From positions 248,001 to 312,000 of the forward strand of contig NZ_JAKPBU010000005.1 in NCBI RefSeq assembly GCF_022662495.1: a DNA stretch of 64,000 bases. Reading direction: 5' to 3'. The translations under genes were made by a program, and so were the position numbers. Shown here in pieces: positions 48,251-57,005 of the stretch. The DNA comes from Lysobacter sp. M2-1 (GTDB lineage: Bacteria; Pseudomonadota; Gammaproteobacteria; Xanthomonadales; Xanthomonadaceae). The first letter of the stretch is position 1. Each line of letters begins with the position of its first letter. The notes beneath the pieces were generated by a model. It saw nothing but the letters and a program-made list of their open reading frames with translations, did no database searches and was not told the DNA's origin.

Positions 48251-50053
48251 ATGAGCAGACTCCCCCTGTTGTGCCTGTCCGTCGCGTCGGCCGCACTCCT
48301 GGTAGCGTGCGCCAGCGGCGGCGGCACCCGCGACGCGAGCCCCGATATGTTCAGCCACGCCCGCAGCAGCGAGCATCGCGGCAGCGACGACCTGCTGACC
48401 GCCGGGCTGGGTCTGGAAGGCCTGCGTGCGATGACGCCGCCGGCGTTCGTCGATCCGGAAGCGCCTACGGCGGCCGAACTTCGACGGCGTGCGCTGTGGA
48501 GCAACTGGCGCGGCATCGCCGACCTGGCGCCGGGCGGCGGATACGGCGAGCTGTACGGGAGCGTTGCGCCGGTGCCGGGGCGGGAGTTCCACGCCTACGC
48601 GACCGTGCCGGGCGCCAGCCAGCCGCACCGGGTCATGGTGCAGCTACCCGATGCGTTCGATCCGGCAAAGCCATGCATCGTCGTGACCGCTTCGTCCGGT
48701 TCGCGCGGCATCTACGGATCGATCGCCGTGGCCGGTGCCTGGGGCCTGCCGAAAGGCTGCGCGGTGGCCTATACCGATAAGGGCGCAGGCACCGATTACT
48801 TCGACCTCGACGCGCAGCAGGGCATCCGCTCCGACGGCGTGACCGGCGCGCTGGGTGAAGCCGCCGATCTGGCGTTCGCGCCCGATGCCCCGGTCGGCGC
48901 CAGCGGCGTCGCCTTCAAGCACGCCCACTCGCAGGACAATCCGGAAGCCGACTGGGGCAGGCACGTCAAACAGGCGGCGCAGTTCGCGCTGCACGTGCTG
49001 GGCGAGGCCTACCCGCAACGGCGCTTCGACTTCGCCAATACCCGGGTCATCGCGGTCGGCATTTCCAACGGCGGCGGTGCCGTGCTGCACGCGGCCGAGG
49101 ACGGCGATGACTGGCTCGACGCCGTGGTCGCGGCCGAACCCAATGTCTCCGTGCGCGGCGCGCGCCCGCTCTACGACTACACCATCCAGGCCGCATTGCT
49201 GATGCCCTGCGCGCTGCCGCATCTGGGGGTGCCGGCGATGCCGTACGCAGCGGCCCGCTGCGCGGCGCTGAAGGATGCCGGCCTGATTGCGGGCGACGAC
49301 GCGGCCGCGCAGCAGCGTTCCGCATACGAAGCGCTACGCGCCAACGGCTGGACGGATGAAGCCCTGCGCGCGGGCGCGATCAGCGTGGCCTTCGACCTGT
49401 GGCGTGCGGTGGCCACGACCTATGCCTCGGCCTACGGGCGCTACGGCGTGGACGAGCACCCCTGTGGTTATCGCTGGTCGGCGCAGGACAAGACCTTGGC
49501 GGCGCGTGCGGCGACCACCGCCGAACGCAACGCATGGTGGGCCGATGCCAGCGGCATACCGCCTGGTGCAGGCGTCGGCCTGCTGGACACGAAAGCCGAC
49601 GCGTCGCCCGATCCCGCATTCGCCGGCCTGGTGTGCCTGCGTGCGCTGTGGGACGGGCAGGGGGCCGATGCCGGCCGCGTGCGCAAGGGCATCGAGGAAA
49701 TCCGCGCCGGATTGCCGCGCGATGGCCTGCCCGTAGTGGTGCTGCATGGCATCGACGACGGCCTGGTGCCGATGGCCTTCACCAGTGCGCCCTACGTGGC
49801 GGCCGCGCAGGCGGCAGGGCGCGACGTGCGCTACTGGCAGGTCCGGCACGCGCAGCATTTCGATGCCTTCCTCGGCCTGCCGGTGTATGCGGCTCAGTAT
49901 CTGCCGATGCTGCCGTATCTCTACGCGGCGCTGGATCGGGTCTGGACGCACCTCGACGGCGGCGCGCCGCTGCCGGCCGATGCGGTGATCCCGACCACGC
50001 CCCGCGGCACGGGCAAGCCGCTCGCGCCCGCCAACCTCGCATTGCCGCGGTAA
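48251..50053 (+). CDS. 3-hydroxybutyrate oligomer hydrolase, lipoprotein
   Basis: This is 600 residues with lipobox LVAC (C20). It matches the 3-hydroxybutyrate oligomer hydrolase family: VMVQLPDAF and IVVTASSGSRGIYGS early, AVAYTDKGAGTDYF, the nucleophile in VGISNGGGAVL and a late LHGIDDGLVPMAF acid. It cleaves short 3-hydroxybutyrate oligomers released from PHB, and the lipid anchor places it in the envelope. It is the first of the PHB-related genes in this region. Confidence 0.88.
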   Translation: MSRLPLLCLSVASAALLVACASGGGTRDASPDMFSHARSSEHRGSDDLLTAGLGLEGLRAMTPPAFVDPEAPTAAELRRRALWSNWRGIADLAPGGGYGELYGSVAPVPGREFHAYATVPGASQPHRVMVQLPDAFDPAKPCIVVTASSGSRGIYGSIAVAGAWGLPKGCAVAYTDKGAGTDYFDLDAQQGIRSDGVTGALGEAADLAFAPDAPVGASGVAFKHAHSQDNPEADWGRHVKQAAQFALHVLGEAYPQRRFDFANTRVIAVGISNGGGAVLHAAEDGDDWLDAVVAAEPNVSVRGARPLYDYTIQAALLMPCALPHLGVPAMPYAAARCAALKDAGLIAGDDAAAQQRSAYEALRANGWTDEALRAGAISVAFDLWRAVATTYASAYGRYGVDEHPCGYRWSAQDKTLAARAATTAERNAWWADASGIPPGAGVGLLDTKADASPDPAFAGLVCLRALWDGQGADAGRVRKGIEEIRAGLPRDGLPVVVLHGIDDGLVPMAFTSAPYVAAAQAAGRDVRYWQVRHAQHFDAFLGLPVYAAQYLPMLPYLYAALDRVWTHLDGGAPLPADAVIPTTPRGTGKPLAPANLALPR

Positions 50054-50122
50054 CGCGCGCGCCGGCATCGCCGGTTCACGCCGCTTCTGGCACGCTGCGC
50101 GCACCGCCCCACGGATGCCGCC

Positions 50123-50755
50123 ATGAAGCAGCGCCACTTCTCCATGCTGCGGGACTTCCATCTCGCCGACTGGTTCACCCTGGCCAACGCGTTCTGCGGC
50201 ACCGGTGCGATTTTCGCCGCGATGCGCTTCCTGCAGGAAGGCGCGGCTCCTGCCCAGAATGTGCGCGACTTGCTGATCGGCATGGCCCTGATCCCGCTGG
50301 CCTTCGTCTTCGACGCGCTCGACGGCCGCATCGCCCGTTGGCGCAAGGTCGCATCTACTCTGGGGCGCGAACTGGATTCGCTCGCCGACGTGATCTCGTT
50401 CGGGGTCGCGCCCGCGGCGCTGGGCTACGCCTGCGGCCTGCAGGGCGGCTGGGACTGGATCGTGTTGAGCTACTTCGTCGGCTGCGGCGTGAGCAGGCTG
50501 GCGCGCTACAACGTCACCGCGGAAATGCTGTCGGGCGACGAGGGCAAGGTCAGGTATTTCGAAGGCACACCGATCCCGACCAGCGTGGCCATCGTCGGGC
50601 TGCTGGCGGTAGCCGCATGGATGGGGCGCATCGGCCCGGAGCTGTGGTTCGGCATGGTCCAGCTCGGACCCTGGCAGCTGCATCCGCTGGTGCTGTTGTA
50701 TGCACTGTCGGGATCGCTGATGATCAGCAAGACCTTGCACATCCCCAAGCCCTGA
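50123..50755 (+). CDS. pssA: CDP-diacylglycerol--serine O-phosphatidyltransferase
   Basis: This is 210 residues with about six membrane helices. The CDP-alcohol phosphotransferase motif is complete: D64xxDGxxAR, G81, D85 and D89 (DALDGRIARW through LDSLADV). It transfers phosphatidyl groups from CDP-diacylglycerol to serine, the first step to phosphatidylethanolamine. It lies between the PHB hydrolase and phaE genes with gaps of 69 and 175 bp, so co-regulation is uncertain. Confidence 0.88.
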   Translation: MKQRHFSMLRDFHLADWFTLANAFCGTGAIFAAMRFLQEGAAPAQNVRDLLIGMALIPLAFVFDALDGRIARWRKVASTLGRELDSLADVISFGVAPAALGYACGLQGGWDWIVLSYFVGCGVSRLARYNVTAEMLSGDEGKVRYFEGTPIPTSVAIVGLLAVAAWMGRIGPELWFGMVQLGPWQLHPLVLLYALSGSLMISKTLHIPKP

Positions 50756-50930
50756 GCTGGCCGGGTTTGCGTCCGGGAAGACAGGGGAGCGGATTCGCCG
50801 CAATACACCGCGGTCCCTCGCGGTTTCGTCCGCATCCACGAGGAACGTGCGCAAAGAACAACCGGGATTGATCGCAACGCCGCTTTCCGTCACGTCCGGT
50901 TGCTAATATCCGGTCGAAGACGGAGGTTCC

Positions 50931-52130
50931 ATGGCGAACAATCCTTTCGGTGGCTTCGGCCCTGGCATGGCGGGAAATCCGGGCGACTGGTCCGGGCAGG
51001 ATTTCGATGCGCTGTCGCGGCAGTACTGGAATGCCTGGGGCGAAGCGCTGCGCGCGGCCAGCGGACAGCCGGTAGTGCCCCCGGGCATGCAGGGCTGGCA
51101 CGACGCCGTGGACTGGTGGAGCAAGCTCGCCCACGGCGGCCGCTCCGAAGCCAACGACCTGGTCGAACGTTTCAATGCGCAGGCCCGGCACTGGTTCGGG
51201 CAGATGCAGCAGGTCGCCGCCCAGTTTTCCGGGCAGGACCAGAGTGCTGCGCAGATCGCCGAAGCGTGGAAGCGGGCGCTGGGCGCTGCCGGCGAGAATC
51301 CGTTTCCGGAAATCTTCCGCGCGATGCGCGGCCACGGCCAACAGGGGCTGGAGCAGTGGGTCGAGGACGCATCGCCCTACCTGGATGCGATGCGGCGCGA
51401 AGGCATGTCCTGGCTGTCGCTGCCGGCCTTCGGCATCGGCCGCGAGCACCAGGAGCGCCTCCAGGCGCTGGCGCGCGCGCAGGTCGAGTATCAGGAAAAG
51501 AGCAGCGCCTACAACGCGCTGATGCTCAAGGCCGGACAGCGCGCCTTCGAATTGTTCGAGGACAAGCTGGCCGAGCGCGAAGAGCCCGGCCGCCAGCTCG
51601 CCTCGGCGCGTGCGCTGTTCGATCTGTGGATCGACGCGGCCGAGGAAAGCTACGCCGAGATCGCCCTGTCCCAGGAATTCCGCCACGTCTACGGTGCGCT
51701 GGTGAATGCGCAGATGCGGCTGCGCAGCGGCATCCAGAAGGAAGTCGAGCTCGCCAGCGGGCTGCTCGGCATGCCGACCCGTAGCGAGATGGACGCCGCG
51801 CACCGCAAGGTGGCGGAACTGGAGCGGCAGGTGCGCCGGATGCGCGATGCGAGCCAGGCCGTGAAGCCCGCCGCGCGCACCGCGGGCCCCGCGCCGCAGG
51901 CTGCACTGAAACGCAAACCGCAGACACCGTCGCCACCGGTGGTGCGGAAGACAAGACCGAAGAAAAAGACGAACAAACCCGCCAAGGCGGCGCGTGCCGT
52001 GCGCGCGGCGAGCAAGCCGGCGCGTCGCGCCGCACCGGTGTCGCTGCTGTCCGGAATCACCGCGCCGATTGCTCCGGCCGCGATGGACGATGCCGCGGCA
52101 AAGCCCACCAAATGGAGCAAGCGCCGATGA
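50931..52130 (+). CDS. phaE: Class III PHA synthase subunit PhaE
   Basis: This is 399 residues. The N-terminal NPFGGFGPG, then the PhaE-type helical core with HVYGALVNAQMRLRSGI and SEMDAAHRKVAELERQVRRMR, identify the partner subunit of PhaC. After about residue 300 the sequence changes to a Lys/Ala/Pro-rich tail (KKKTNKPAKAARAVRAASK) resembling histone-like tails. PhaE and PhaC together polymerise 3-hydroxyacyl-CoA into PHB granules. The stop overlaps the phaC start by 4 nt. Confidence 0.9.
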   Translation: MANNPFGGFGPGMAGNPGDWSGQDFDALSRQYWNAWGEALRAASGQPVVPPGMQGWHDAVDWWSKLAHGGRSEANDLVERFNAQARHWFGQMQQVAAQFSGQDQSAAQIAEAWKRALGAAGENPFPEIFRAMRGHGQQGLEQWVEDASPYLDAMRREGMSWLSLPAFGIGREHQERLQALARAQVEYQEKSSAYNALMLKAGQRAFELFEDKLAEREEPGRQLASARALFDLWIDAAEESYAEIALSQEFRHVYGALVNAQMRLRSGIQKEVELASGLLGMPTRSEMDAAHRKVAELERQVRRMRDASQAVKPAARTAGPAPQAALKRKPQTPSPPVVRKTRPKKKTNKPAKAARAVRAASKPARRAAPVSLLSGITAPIAPAAMDDAAAKPTKWSKRR

Positions 52131-53197
52131 ACGGGCCGCTGAACTTCGGCGCCGACGCGCTGGCAAACGAATCGCTGCAGATGCAGGCCAAGCTTGCCGC
52201 GGGGCTGGAAACGCTGCGCCAGGTCGATGATGTGGACTACGGTGCGACCGCGCGCGAGGAAATCTGGCGCGACGGCAAGGTGGTGCTGTACAGGTTCGTC
52301 GGCGAGAAACCTCCCACGGCGAAAGTGCCGCTGCTGATCAGTTACGCGCTGGTCAACCGCCCGTACATGGTGGACCTGCAGGCCGACCGCTCGATCGTCA
52401 AGGGCCTGCTCGAGCGCGGCGAGGACGTCTACATTATCGACTGGGGCTATCCGGACCGTTCCGACCGATTCCTCACCCTCGAGGATTACATCGAACGGTT
52501 CCTGGGCGGAGCGGTCGACCATCTGCGCCAGCGTTTCGGGTTGGAGGCCATCAACCTGCTCGGCATCTGCCAGGGCGGTTCATTCGCGTTGTGCTACGCG
52601 TCGTTGCATCCGGAGCGGATCAGGAACCTGATCACGATGGTGACGCCGGTGGACTTCCACACCGCCGACAACATGCTGTCCAACTGGACGCGCGAGATGG
52701 ACGTGGATCTGTTCGTCGACACGCTGGGCAACGTGCCGGCCGACCTGATGAATGCCTGCTACCTCACGCTCAAGCCGTTCCGGCTGAACCTGCAGAAATA
52801 CCTCGGTCTGGTGGACATCCTCGACGACAAGAAGGCGGTCGAGGACTTCCTGCGCATGGAAAAGTGGATCTTTGACTCGCCCGACCAGGCCGGCGAGGCC
52901 TTCCGCCAGTTCATCAAGCAGTTCTACCAGGGCAACGGCTTCGTCAATGGCGGCATCACCATAGGCGAGAACGAAGTGCACCTGGGGCTGATCGAAATGC
53001 CGGTGCTCAACATCTTCGCCGAGCAGGATCACCTGGTCCCGCCCGATGCATCGCGCGCGCTCAAGGGCCTGGTGGGCACCGACGACTACACCGAGCTGAG
53101 CTTCCGCGGCGGCCACATCGGCATCTACGTCTCGGGGCGTGCGCAAAAGGAAGTGCCGCAGACCATCCACGACTGGCTGTCGCAGCGTTCGAAATAG
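52127..53197 (+). CDS. phaC: Class III PHA synthase catalytic subunit PhaC
   Basis: This is 356 residues, the expected class III length. The lipase-box cysteine C148 lies in GICQGGS, the aspartate in EQDHLVPPD and the histidine in GGHIGIYV, completing the catalytic triad. The start at 52127 overlaps the phaE stop (ATGA). With PhaE it forms the short-chain PHA (PHB) synthase. No phaA or phaB gene is in the window, so the substrate supply genes must lie elsewhere. Confidence 0.93.
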   Translation: MNGPLNFGADALANESLQMQAKLAAGLETLRQVDDVDYGATAREEIWRDGKVVLYRFVGEKPPTAKVPLLISYALVNRPYMVDLQADRSIVKGLLERGEDVYIIDWGYPDRSDRFLTLEDYIERFLGGAVDHLRQRFGLEAINLLGICQGGSFALCYASLHPERIRNLITMVTPVDFHTADNMLSNWTREMDVDLFVDTLGNVPADLMNACYLTLKPFRLNLQKYLGLVDILDDKKAVEDFLRMEKWIFDSPDQAGEAFRQFIKQFYQGNGFVNGGITIGENEVHLGLIEMPVLNIFAEQDHLVPPDASRALKGLVGTDDYTELSFRGGHIGIYVSGRAQKEVPQTIHDWLSQRSK

Positions 53198-53312
53198 TCG
53201 GAGCCCGCGCGATCCGAGCAGTGCCAGCTTCGTGCATCGGCGCGGCGCCGCTACGCTTTCCACAGCCACAGCGCTAGACTCGGCCCATCGCACGCACGCA
53301 TCGCAACGTCCA

Positions 53313-53513
53313 ATGAATCGCCCGCCTGGATTGACCCGCTCGCTCAACGACCGCATTTTCGGCGGTGTGCTCGGCGGCATCGCGCGACGCTACGGCTGGA
53401 ACTCCACGCTGTTGCGCTTCCTGTATGTGGTGATCTCGATCGTGTCGATCGCTTTTCCGGGCATCCTGGTCTACCTGGTGCTGTGGCTGCTGATCCCCGA
53501 AGGCAACGATTGA
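53313..53513 (+). CDS. Small PspC-domain membrane protein
   Basis: This is 66 residues. It begins with the PspC core (GLTRSLNDRIFGGVLGGIARRYGW) and continues with one hydrophobic helix pair ending LWLLIPEGND. Proteins this short keep the PspC fold only and are thought to act at the inner membrane in phage-shock or envelope stress. Its stop overlaps a TTG start of the next gene. Confidence 0.8.
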   Translation: MNRPPGLTRSLNDRIFGGVLGGIARRYGWNSTLLRFLYVVISIVSIAFPGILVYLVLWLLIPEGND

Positions 53514-53968
53514 GCGCAGCGTCCGGAGGTTCCACGCTGTTGCGGCGCCTCGCGTTCGCGCTGGGTGCGCTGTGGACGCTGCCCAACACGGCGCTGGGAC
53601 TGTTGGCAGGGCTCGTCGGCATCGCCTTCGGCGCACATGCGCACTGGAGCCGGCGCGATCGCGCGATCGTGTTCCATCGCTGGCCGTGGGGGCCAGGTGG
53701 TGCGCTCACGCTCGGCAATACCATCCTGCACACCGGCGACAGCCTGGATTCGACCTGCGTGACCTATGCGCACCGCGCCGGGCACGGTGACGAGCCAGAG
53801 ATCATGCTCGCCGACCACGAACGCGCGCACGTCTATCAGTACATGGTGCTCGGCCCGCTGTTCCTGCCGCTGTATCTGCTGTGCGGCGGCATCAGCGTGC
53901 ACAACCGGTTCGAGCGCGCCGCCGATCGCTATGCGCGCAGCGGGCGGGACTGGTGGCCGTGGGCCTGA
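53510..53968 (+). CDS. Membrane protein with a HExxH motif
   Basis: This is 152 residues from a TTG at 53510 that overlaps the PspC stop; the ATG at 53483 is inside pspC. Helix 1 is at about 13-38, and a conserved-looking region reads LADHERAHVYQYMVLGPLFLPLYLL, in which HERAH fits the zinc peptidase motif. A second hydrophobic stretch follows. The family is unknown to me. Coupling to the PspC gene suggests a joint envelope-stress role, possibly proteolytic. Confidence 0.65.
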   Translation: MSAASGGSTLLRRLAFALGALWTLPNTALGLLAGLVGIAFGAHAHWSRRDRAIVFHRWPWGPGGALTLGNTILHTGDSLDSTCVTYAHRAGHGDEPEIMLADHERAHVYQYMVLGPLFLPLYLLCGGISVHNRFERAADRYARSGRDWWPWA

Positions 53969-54049
53969 ATGCATCGGCGACCGTTCGTCGGCATGTTCAG
54001 GCACGATCATCGATTTGACACACTTTTAATCGAGCATGCCTTAGTCTGC

Positions 54050-54168
54050 ACCTGTCGGAGAAAAAGCAGAGGAAGCGGAAGACGCAAGTCGGAAGCAACC
54101 AAAGCAATCGCTCCGGCAAGAAGGCTCAGCCGACCAGGGAAACCTGGGAGACTGGGCCTTCGCTTTTA
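54050..54168 (+). ncRNA. Candidate small RNA with GGA motifs
   Basis: A -35-like TTGACA (54015-54020) precedes a weak -10 region near 54040, giving a start near 54050. The following ~120 nt hold no ORF with a ribosome site, but do hold six GGA triplets (54057, 54071, 54077, 54091, 54138, 54147), four of them in GGAAG or GGAG contexts, and end in a strong terminator at 54120-54167. Repeated GGA is the mark of RsmY/RsmZ-type RNAs that sequester CsrA/RsmA. A cis-acting leader for yceI is the main alternative. Confidence 0.5.
54120..54167 (+). terminator. Intrinsic terminator
   Basis: A 10-bp stem, GAAGGCTCAG (54120-54129) with CTGGGCCTTC (54152-54161) and one G-U pair, encloses a second hairpin CCAGG-GAAA-CCTGG (54134-54147) with a GNRA-type loop. 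TTTT follows at 54164-54167. It would end the candidate small RNA and prevent read-through into yceI. Confidence 0.65.
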
Positions 54169-54363
54169 TGGGTGACCGGCCCGGCATCCGGGCCCGCGCT
54201 CAGGAGTTTGCAAGCAGAACCGGCCTGCAAGTCTGAGCTTGTCCGCCCAAGTCCCTGATCGATACGCATCTGCATCCCTCGGGCGATGTCGATTCCAGTG
54301 CGCCCGCGTCGTCGTTCCAGTGAAGCCTGCCCGACAGGCGCCACCCACTCCGGAACCGACGCC
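54169..54363. other. Structured intergenic region before yceI
   Basis: With the candidate RNA this completes a 395-bp gap without a gene. It contains a tight hairpin GGCCCGG/CCGGGCC (54178-54194, 3-nt loop) and a nested stem with GCTCAG (54198-54203) pairing CTGAGC (54233-54238) around TTGCA/TGCAA. Such consecutive stems could be a leader of the yceI mRNA. Confidence 0.4.
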
Positions 54364-54975
54364 ATGAACGACATCTGCCGCCATACCCGCTTCCTGCTCG
54401 CCTTCGTCCTGGCAGGCACAGCCGCCGCAACTGCCCAGGCAGCGGAAACGACCTACAGGGTCGATCCAGAACACACCTATCCAAGCTTCGAGGCCGACCA
54501 CATGGGCCTGTCGCTCTGGCGAGGCAAGTTCAACCGGACCGAAGGCAGCATCGTGCTGGACAAGACGGCGGGGGCCGGCAGCGTCGACATCCGAATCGAC
54601 GTGACCAGCGTCGATTTCGGCCATGAAAAGCTGAACGAGGCGGCGCAGGGCAAGGAGCTGTTCGATAGCGCCAGCCATCCCCAGGCGAGCTATCGCGGGC
54701 GCCTGCAGGCATTCGCCGACGGCAAGCCGGGCGAGGTGGTGGGCGACTTCACCCTGCATGGCGTGACCCGCCCGCTCACGCTGAAGATCCTGGCCTTCAA
54801 ATGCACGTCGCATCCGATGCTCAAGCGCGAAGTCTGCGGCGCCGACGCCGAAGGCAGCTTTCAGCGCGACGAGTACGGCATGGCTGCCGGCAAGGAATAC
54901 GGCTTCGACATGACCGTCAAGCTGCGGATCCAGGTTGAGGCGATCGCCGAACCCTCCGTGGCCAAATCCTCCTGA
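54364..54975 (+). CDS. YceI-family periplasmic protein
   Basis: This is 203 residues with a signal peptide (cleavage after AQAAE region, residue ~26). The YceI lipocalin-like pattern is seen in YRVDPEHTYPSFEADHMGLSLWRGKF, VDIRIDVTSVDFGHEKLNE and GDFTLHGVTRPLTLKIL. Family members bind polyisoprenoids or are induced by base stress. Its start lies 86 bp downstream of the structured intergenic elements and 10 bp upstream of the DHFR-like gene, so the two may be co-transcribed. Confidence 0.85.
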   Translation: MNDICRHTRFLLAFVLAGTAAATAQAAETTYRVDPEHTYPSFEADHMGLSLWRGKFNRTEGSIVLDKTAGAGSVDIRIDVTSVDFGHEKLNEAAQGKELFDSASHPQASYRGRLQAFADGKPGEVVGDFTLHGVTRPLTLKILAFKCTSHPMLKREVCGADAEGSFQRDEYGMAAGKEYGFDMTVKLRIQVEAIAEPSVAKSS

Positions 54976-54985
54976 GGACGCTGGC

Positions 54986-55552
54986 ATGGGCAAGGTGCTG
55001 TGCGAATTCAGCATGTCGCTGGACGGTTATGTCGCCGGCCCCGGCGTCTCCTCCGACATGCCGATGGGGGAGGGCGGCGAAGCGCTGCATGCGTGGATGT
55101 TCTCCGCCGATGCGGGCCCGGACAATGCCAGGGCGAAGCGGGAGATGGTCGAGCGTACCGTTGCGGTGATCCTCGGGCGGCGCACGTTCGACCTGGGGGT
55201 CGCGCACTGGGACGGCACCCCGTTTCCGGTGCCGTCGTTCGTGCTCTCGCACCGGCCACCGCCTGCGGACCTCGCGGATGGCTTCGCCTTCGTCGATTCC
55301 GGCATCGATGCCGTGCTGCGCCAGGCGCGCGAGGCGGCCGGGGGACGCGACGTACGCCTGATGGGCGCGGACGTCGCCCGGCAGTACCTGTCCGCGGGAC
55401 AGGTGGACGAAGTCGTCGTGCAGCTGGTTCCCGTACTGCTGGGCGGTGGCGAGCGGCTGTTCCCCGACGGCCTGACGGCGCGCCTGCAGCCGACGGCGTG
55501 CATCGCCACCGCGCAGGTCACGCATCTGCGCTACGCCGCGCTCCGGGAGTGA
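54986..55552 (+). CDS. Dihydrofolate reductase/RibD C-terminal family protein
   Basis: This is 188 residues with GAGGA at a good distance from the start. It has the RibD-C/DHFR-like fold: FSMSLDGYVAGPG at the N-terminus, VAVILGRRTFDLGV, VRLMGADVARQYLSAGQVDE and VVQLVPVLLGGGERLF. Members reduce pterin- or flavin-like rings, but most are uncharacterised. It begins 10 bp after yceI. Confidence 0.82.
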   Translation: MGKVLCEFSMSLDGYVAGPGVSSDMPMGEGGEALHAWMFSADAGPDNARAKREMVERTVAVILGRRTFDLGVAHWDGTPFPVPSFVLSHRPPPADLADGFAFVDSGIDAVLRQAREAAGGRDVRLMGADVARQYLSAGQVDEVVVQLVPVLLGGGERLFPDGLTARLQPTACIATAQVTHLRYAALRE

Positions 55553-55682
55553 GCGATGTACGCCGCCGCACGCAACCTGGCGTCTGGCACTGCGCCGCGC
55601 GCCGCGCGCGCCACCGGCTCCGGTGGTCGGCGGTCCGGATGGACCTTGCGCGCCCTTGGCGATGATGCTCTGATCCGCCTCC

Positions 55683-56942
55683 ATGACCAACTGGCAGACC
55701 ACCGGCATCGATGCGCTCTGGCGCATCGAATCTCCGAAGATCGTCGCGGTGCTGGCGCGCATGCTCGGCGGCGACGTCGGCACCGCTGAGGAGCTGGCCC
55801 AGGATGCGCTGCTCACTGCGCTCGAACGCTGGCCCACCGACGGCATGCCCGACAATCCGGGGGCCTGGCTGATGGCCACCGCCAAGCGCCGCGCGATCGA
55901 CGTGCTGCGCCAGCGCAGCCTGCACGCGCGCAAGCACGTGGACATTTCGCGCGAACTGGAAGAGGCGCAGGCCGCGAACGACCTCGACGTCGAGGCCCTC
56001 GACGATCCGGTCGGCGATGATCTGCTGCGCCTGGTGTTCGTGGCCTGTCATCCGGTGCTCTCGACCGAGGCCCAGGTTGCCCTGACCCTGCGCCTGCTCG
56101 GCGGCCTGACCACCGACGAGATCGCGCGCGCCTTCCTGGTTCCGGAACCGACCATCGCCCAGCGCATCGTGCGCGCCAAGCGCACCCTGAGCGAACGCAA
56201 CGTTCCTTACGAGGTCCCGCGTGGCGAGGAGCTTGGGCAGCGCGTGGCATCGGTGCTGGCCGTGATCTACCTGGTGTTCAACGAAGGCTATAGCGCCACC
56301 TCCGGCGACGACTGGATGCGTCCGGCGCTGTGCGAAGAGGCCATGCGGCTGGGGCGGGTCCTGGCAGGCCTGCTGCCGCAGGAACCGGAAGTGCATGGGC
56401 TGGTGGCGCTGATGGAACTGCAGGCGTCCCGGCTCAAGGCGCGTACCCGTGCCGACGGCACTCCGATCCTGCTGCTCGACCAGAATCGATCGCACTGGGA
56501 CCGTCTGCTGATCGGGCGTGGACTGGCCGGCCTGGAACTGATCCGGCGCCTGGGCGGAACAGGCGGCTTCTACGCGCTGCAGGCGGCGATCGCGGCCTGT
56601 CACGCTGGTGCGGTCACGGCGGAGCAGACCGACTGGTCGCGGATCGCGGCCTTGTACGCGCAGCTGCTCGAGGTCTCGCCCTCGCCGGTGATCGCCCTGA
56701 ACCATGCGGTGGCGGTGTCGATGGCCGACGGTCCGGCCGCCGCGCTCGACCTAGTCGACGGCCTGCGCGGCGAGAAAGTGCTGCAGGCCTACGCCCTGCT
56801 GCCGGGCGTACGCGGCGATCTGCTCGACCGCCTGGGACGCAAGGCCGAGGCGCGCGAGGAGTTCGAGCGCGCCGCCCAGCTCACCCGCAACGCGCGCGAG
56901 CGCGAGACGTTCGAGCGGCGCGCCGCCGCCTGCGCCGGTTGA
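55683..56942 (+). CDS. ECF42-type RNA polymerase sigma factor
   Basis: This is 419 residues, longer than a simple ECF sigma factor. The sigma2 and sigma4 regions occupy the first ~180 residues (AEELAQDALLTALERWP, GAWLMATAKRRAIDVLRQR, LTTDEIARAFLVPEPTIAQRIVRAKR), and the rest is the conserved C-terminal extension (VIYLVFNEGYSATSG, VHGLVALMELQASRLKAR, PVIALNHAVAVSMADGP) with TPR-like repeats. This architecture marks ECF42, which is genetically linked to YCII/DGPF proteins and needs no anti-sigma gene. The downstream VOC and YCII genes are its likely targets. Confidence 0.9.
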   Translation: MTNWQTTGIDALWRIESPKIVAVLARMLGGDVGTAEELAQDALLTALERWPTDGMPDNPGAWLMATAKRRAIDVLRQRSLHARKHVDISRELEEAQAANDLDVEALDDPVGDDLLRLVFVACHPVLSTEAQVALTLRLLGGLTTDEIARAFLVPEPTIAQRIVRAKRTLSERNVPYEVPRGEELGQRVASVLAVIYLVFNEGYSATSGDDWMRPALCEEAMRLGRVLAGLLPQEPEVHGLVALMELQASRLKARTRADGTPILLLDQNRSHWDRLLIGRGLAGLELIRRLGGTGGFYALQAAIAACHAGAVTAEQTDWSRIAALYAQLLEVSPSPVIALNHAVAVSMADGPAAALDLVDGLRGEKVLQAYALLPGVRGDLLDRLGRKAEAREEFERAAQLTRNARERETFERRAAACAG

Positions 56943-57005
56943 CTGCAGTAGCAGGGTGCAATGGCTCCGCGGTGCGGGAGTCCTTTCGCATCGGACGCTT
57001 CGGAC

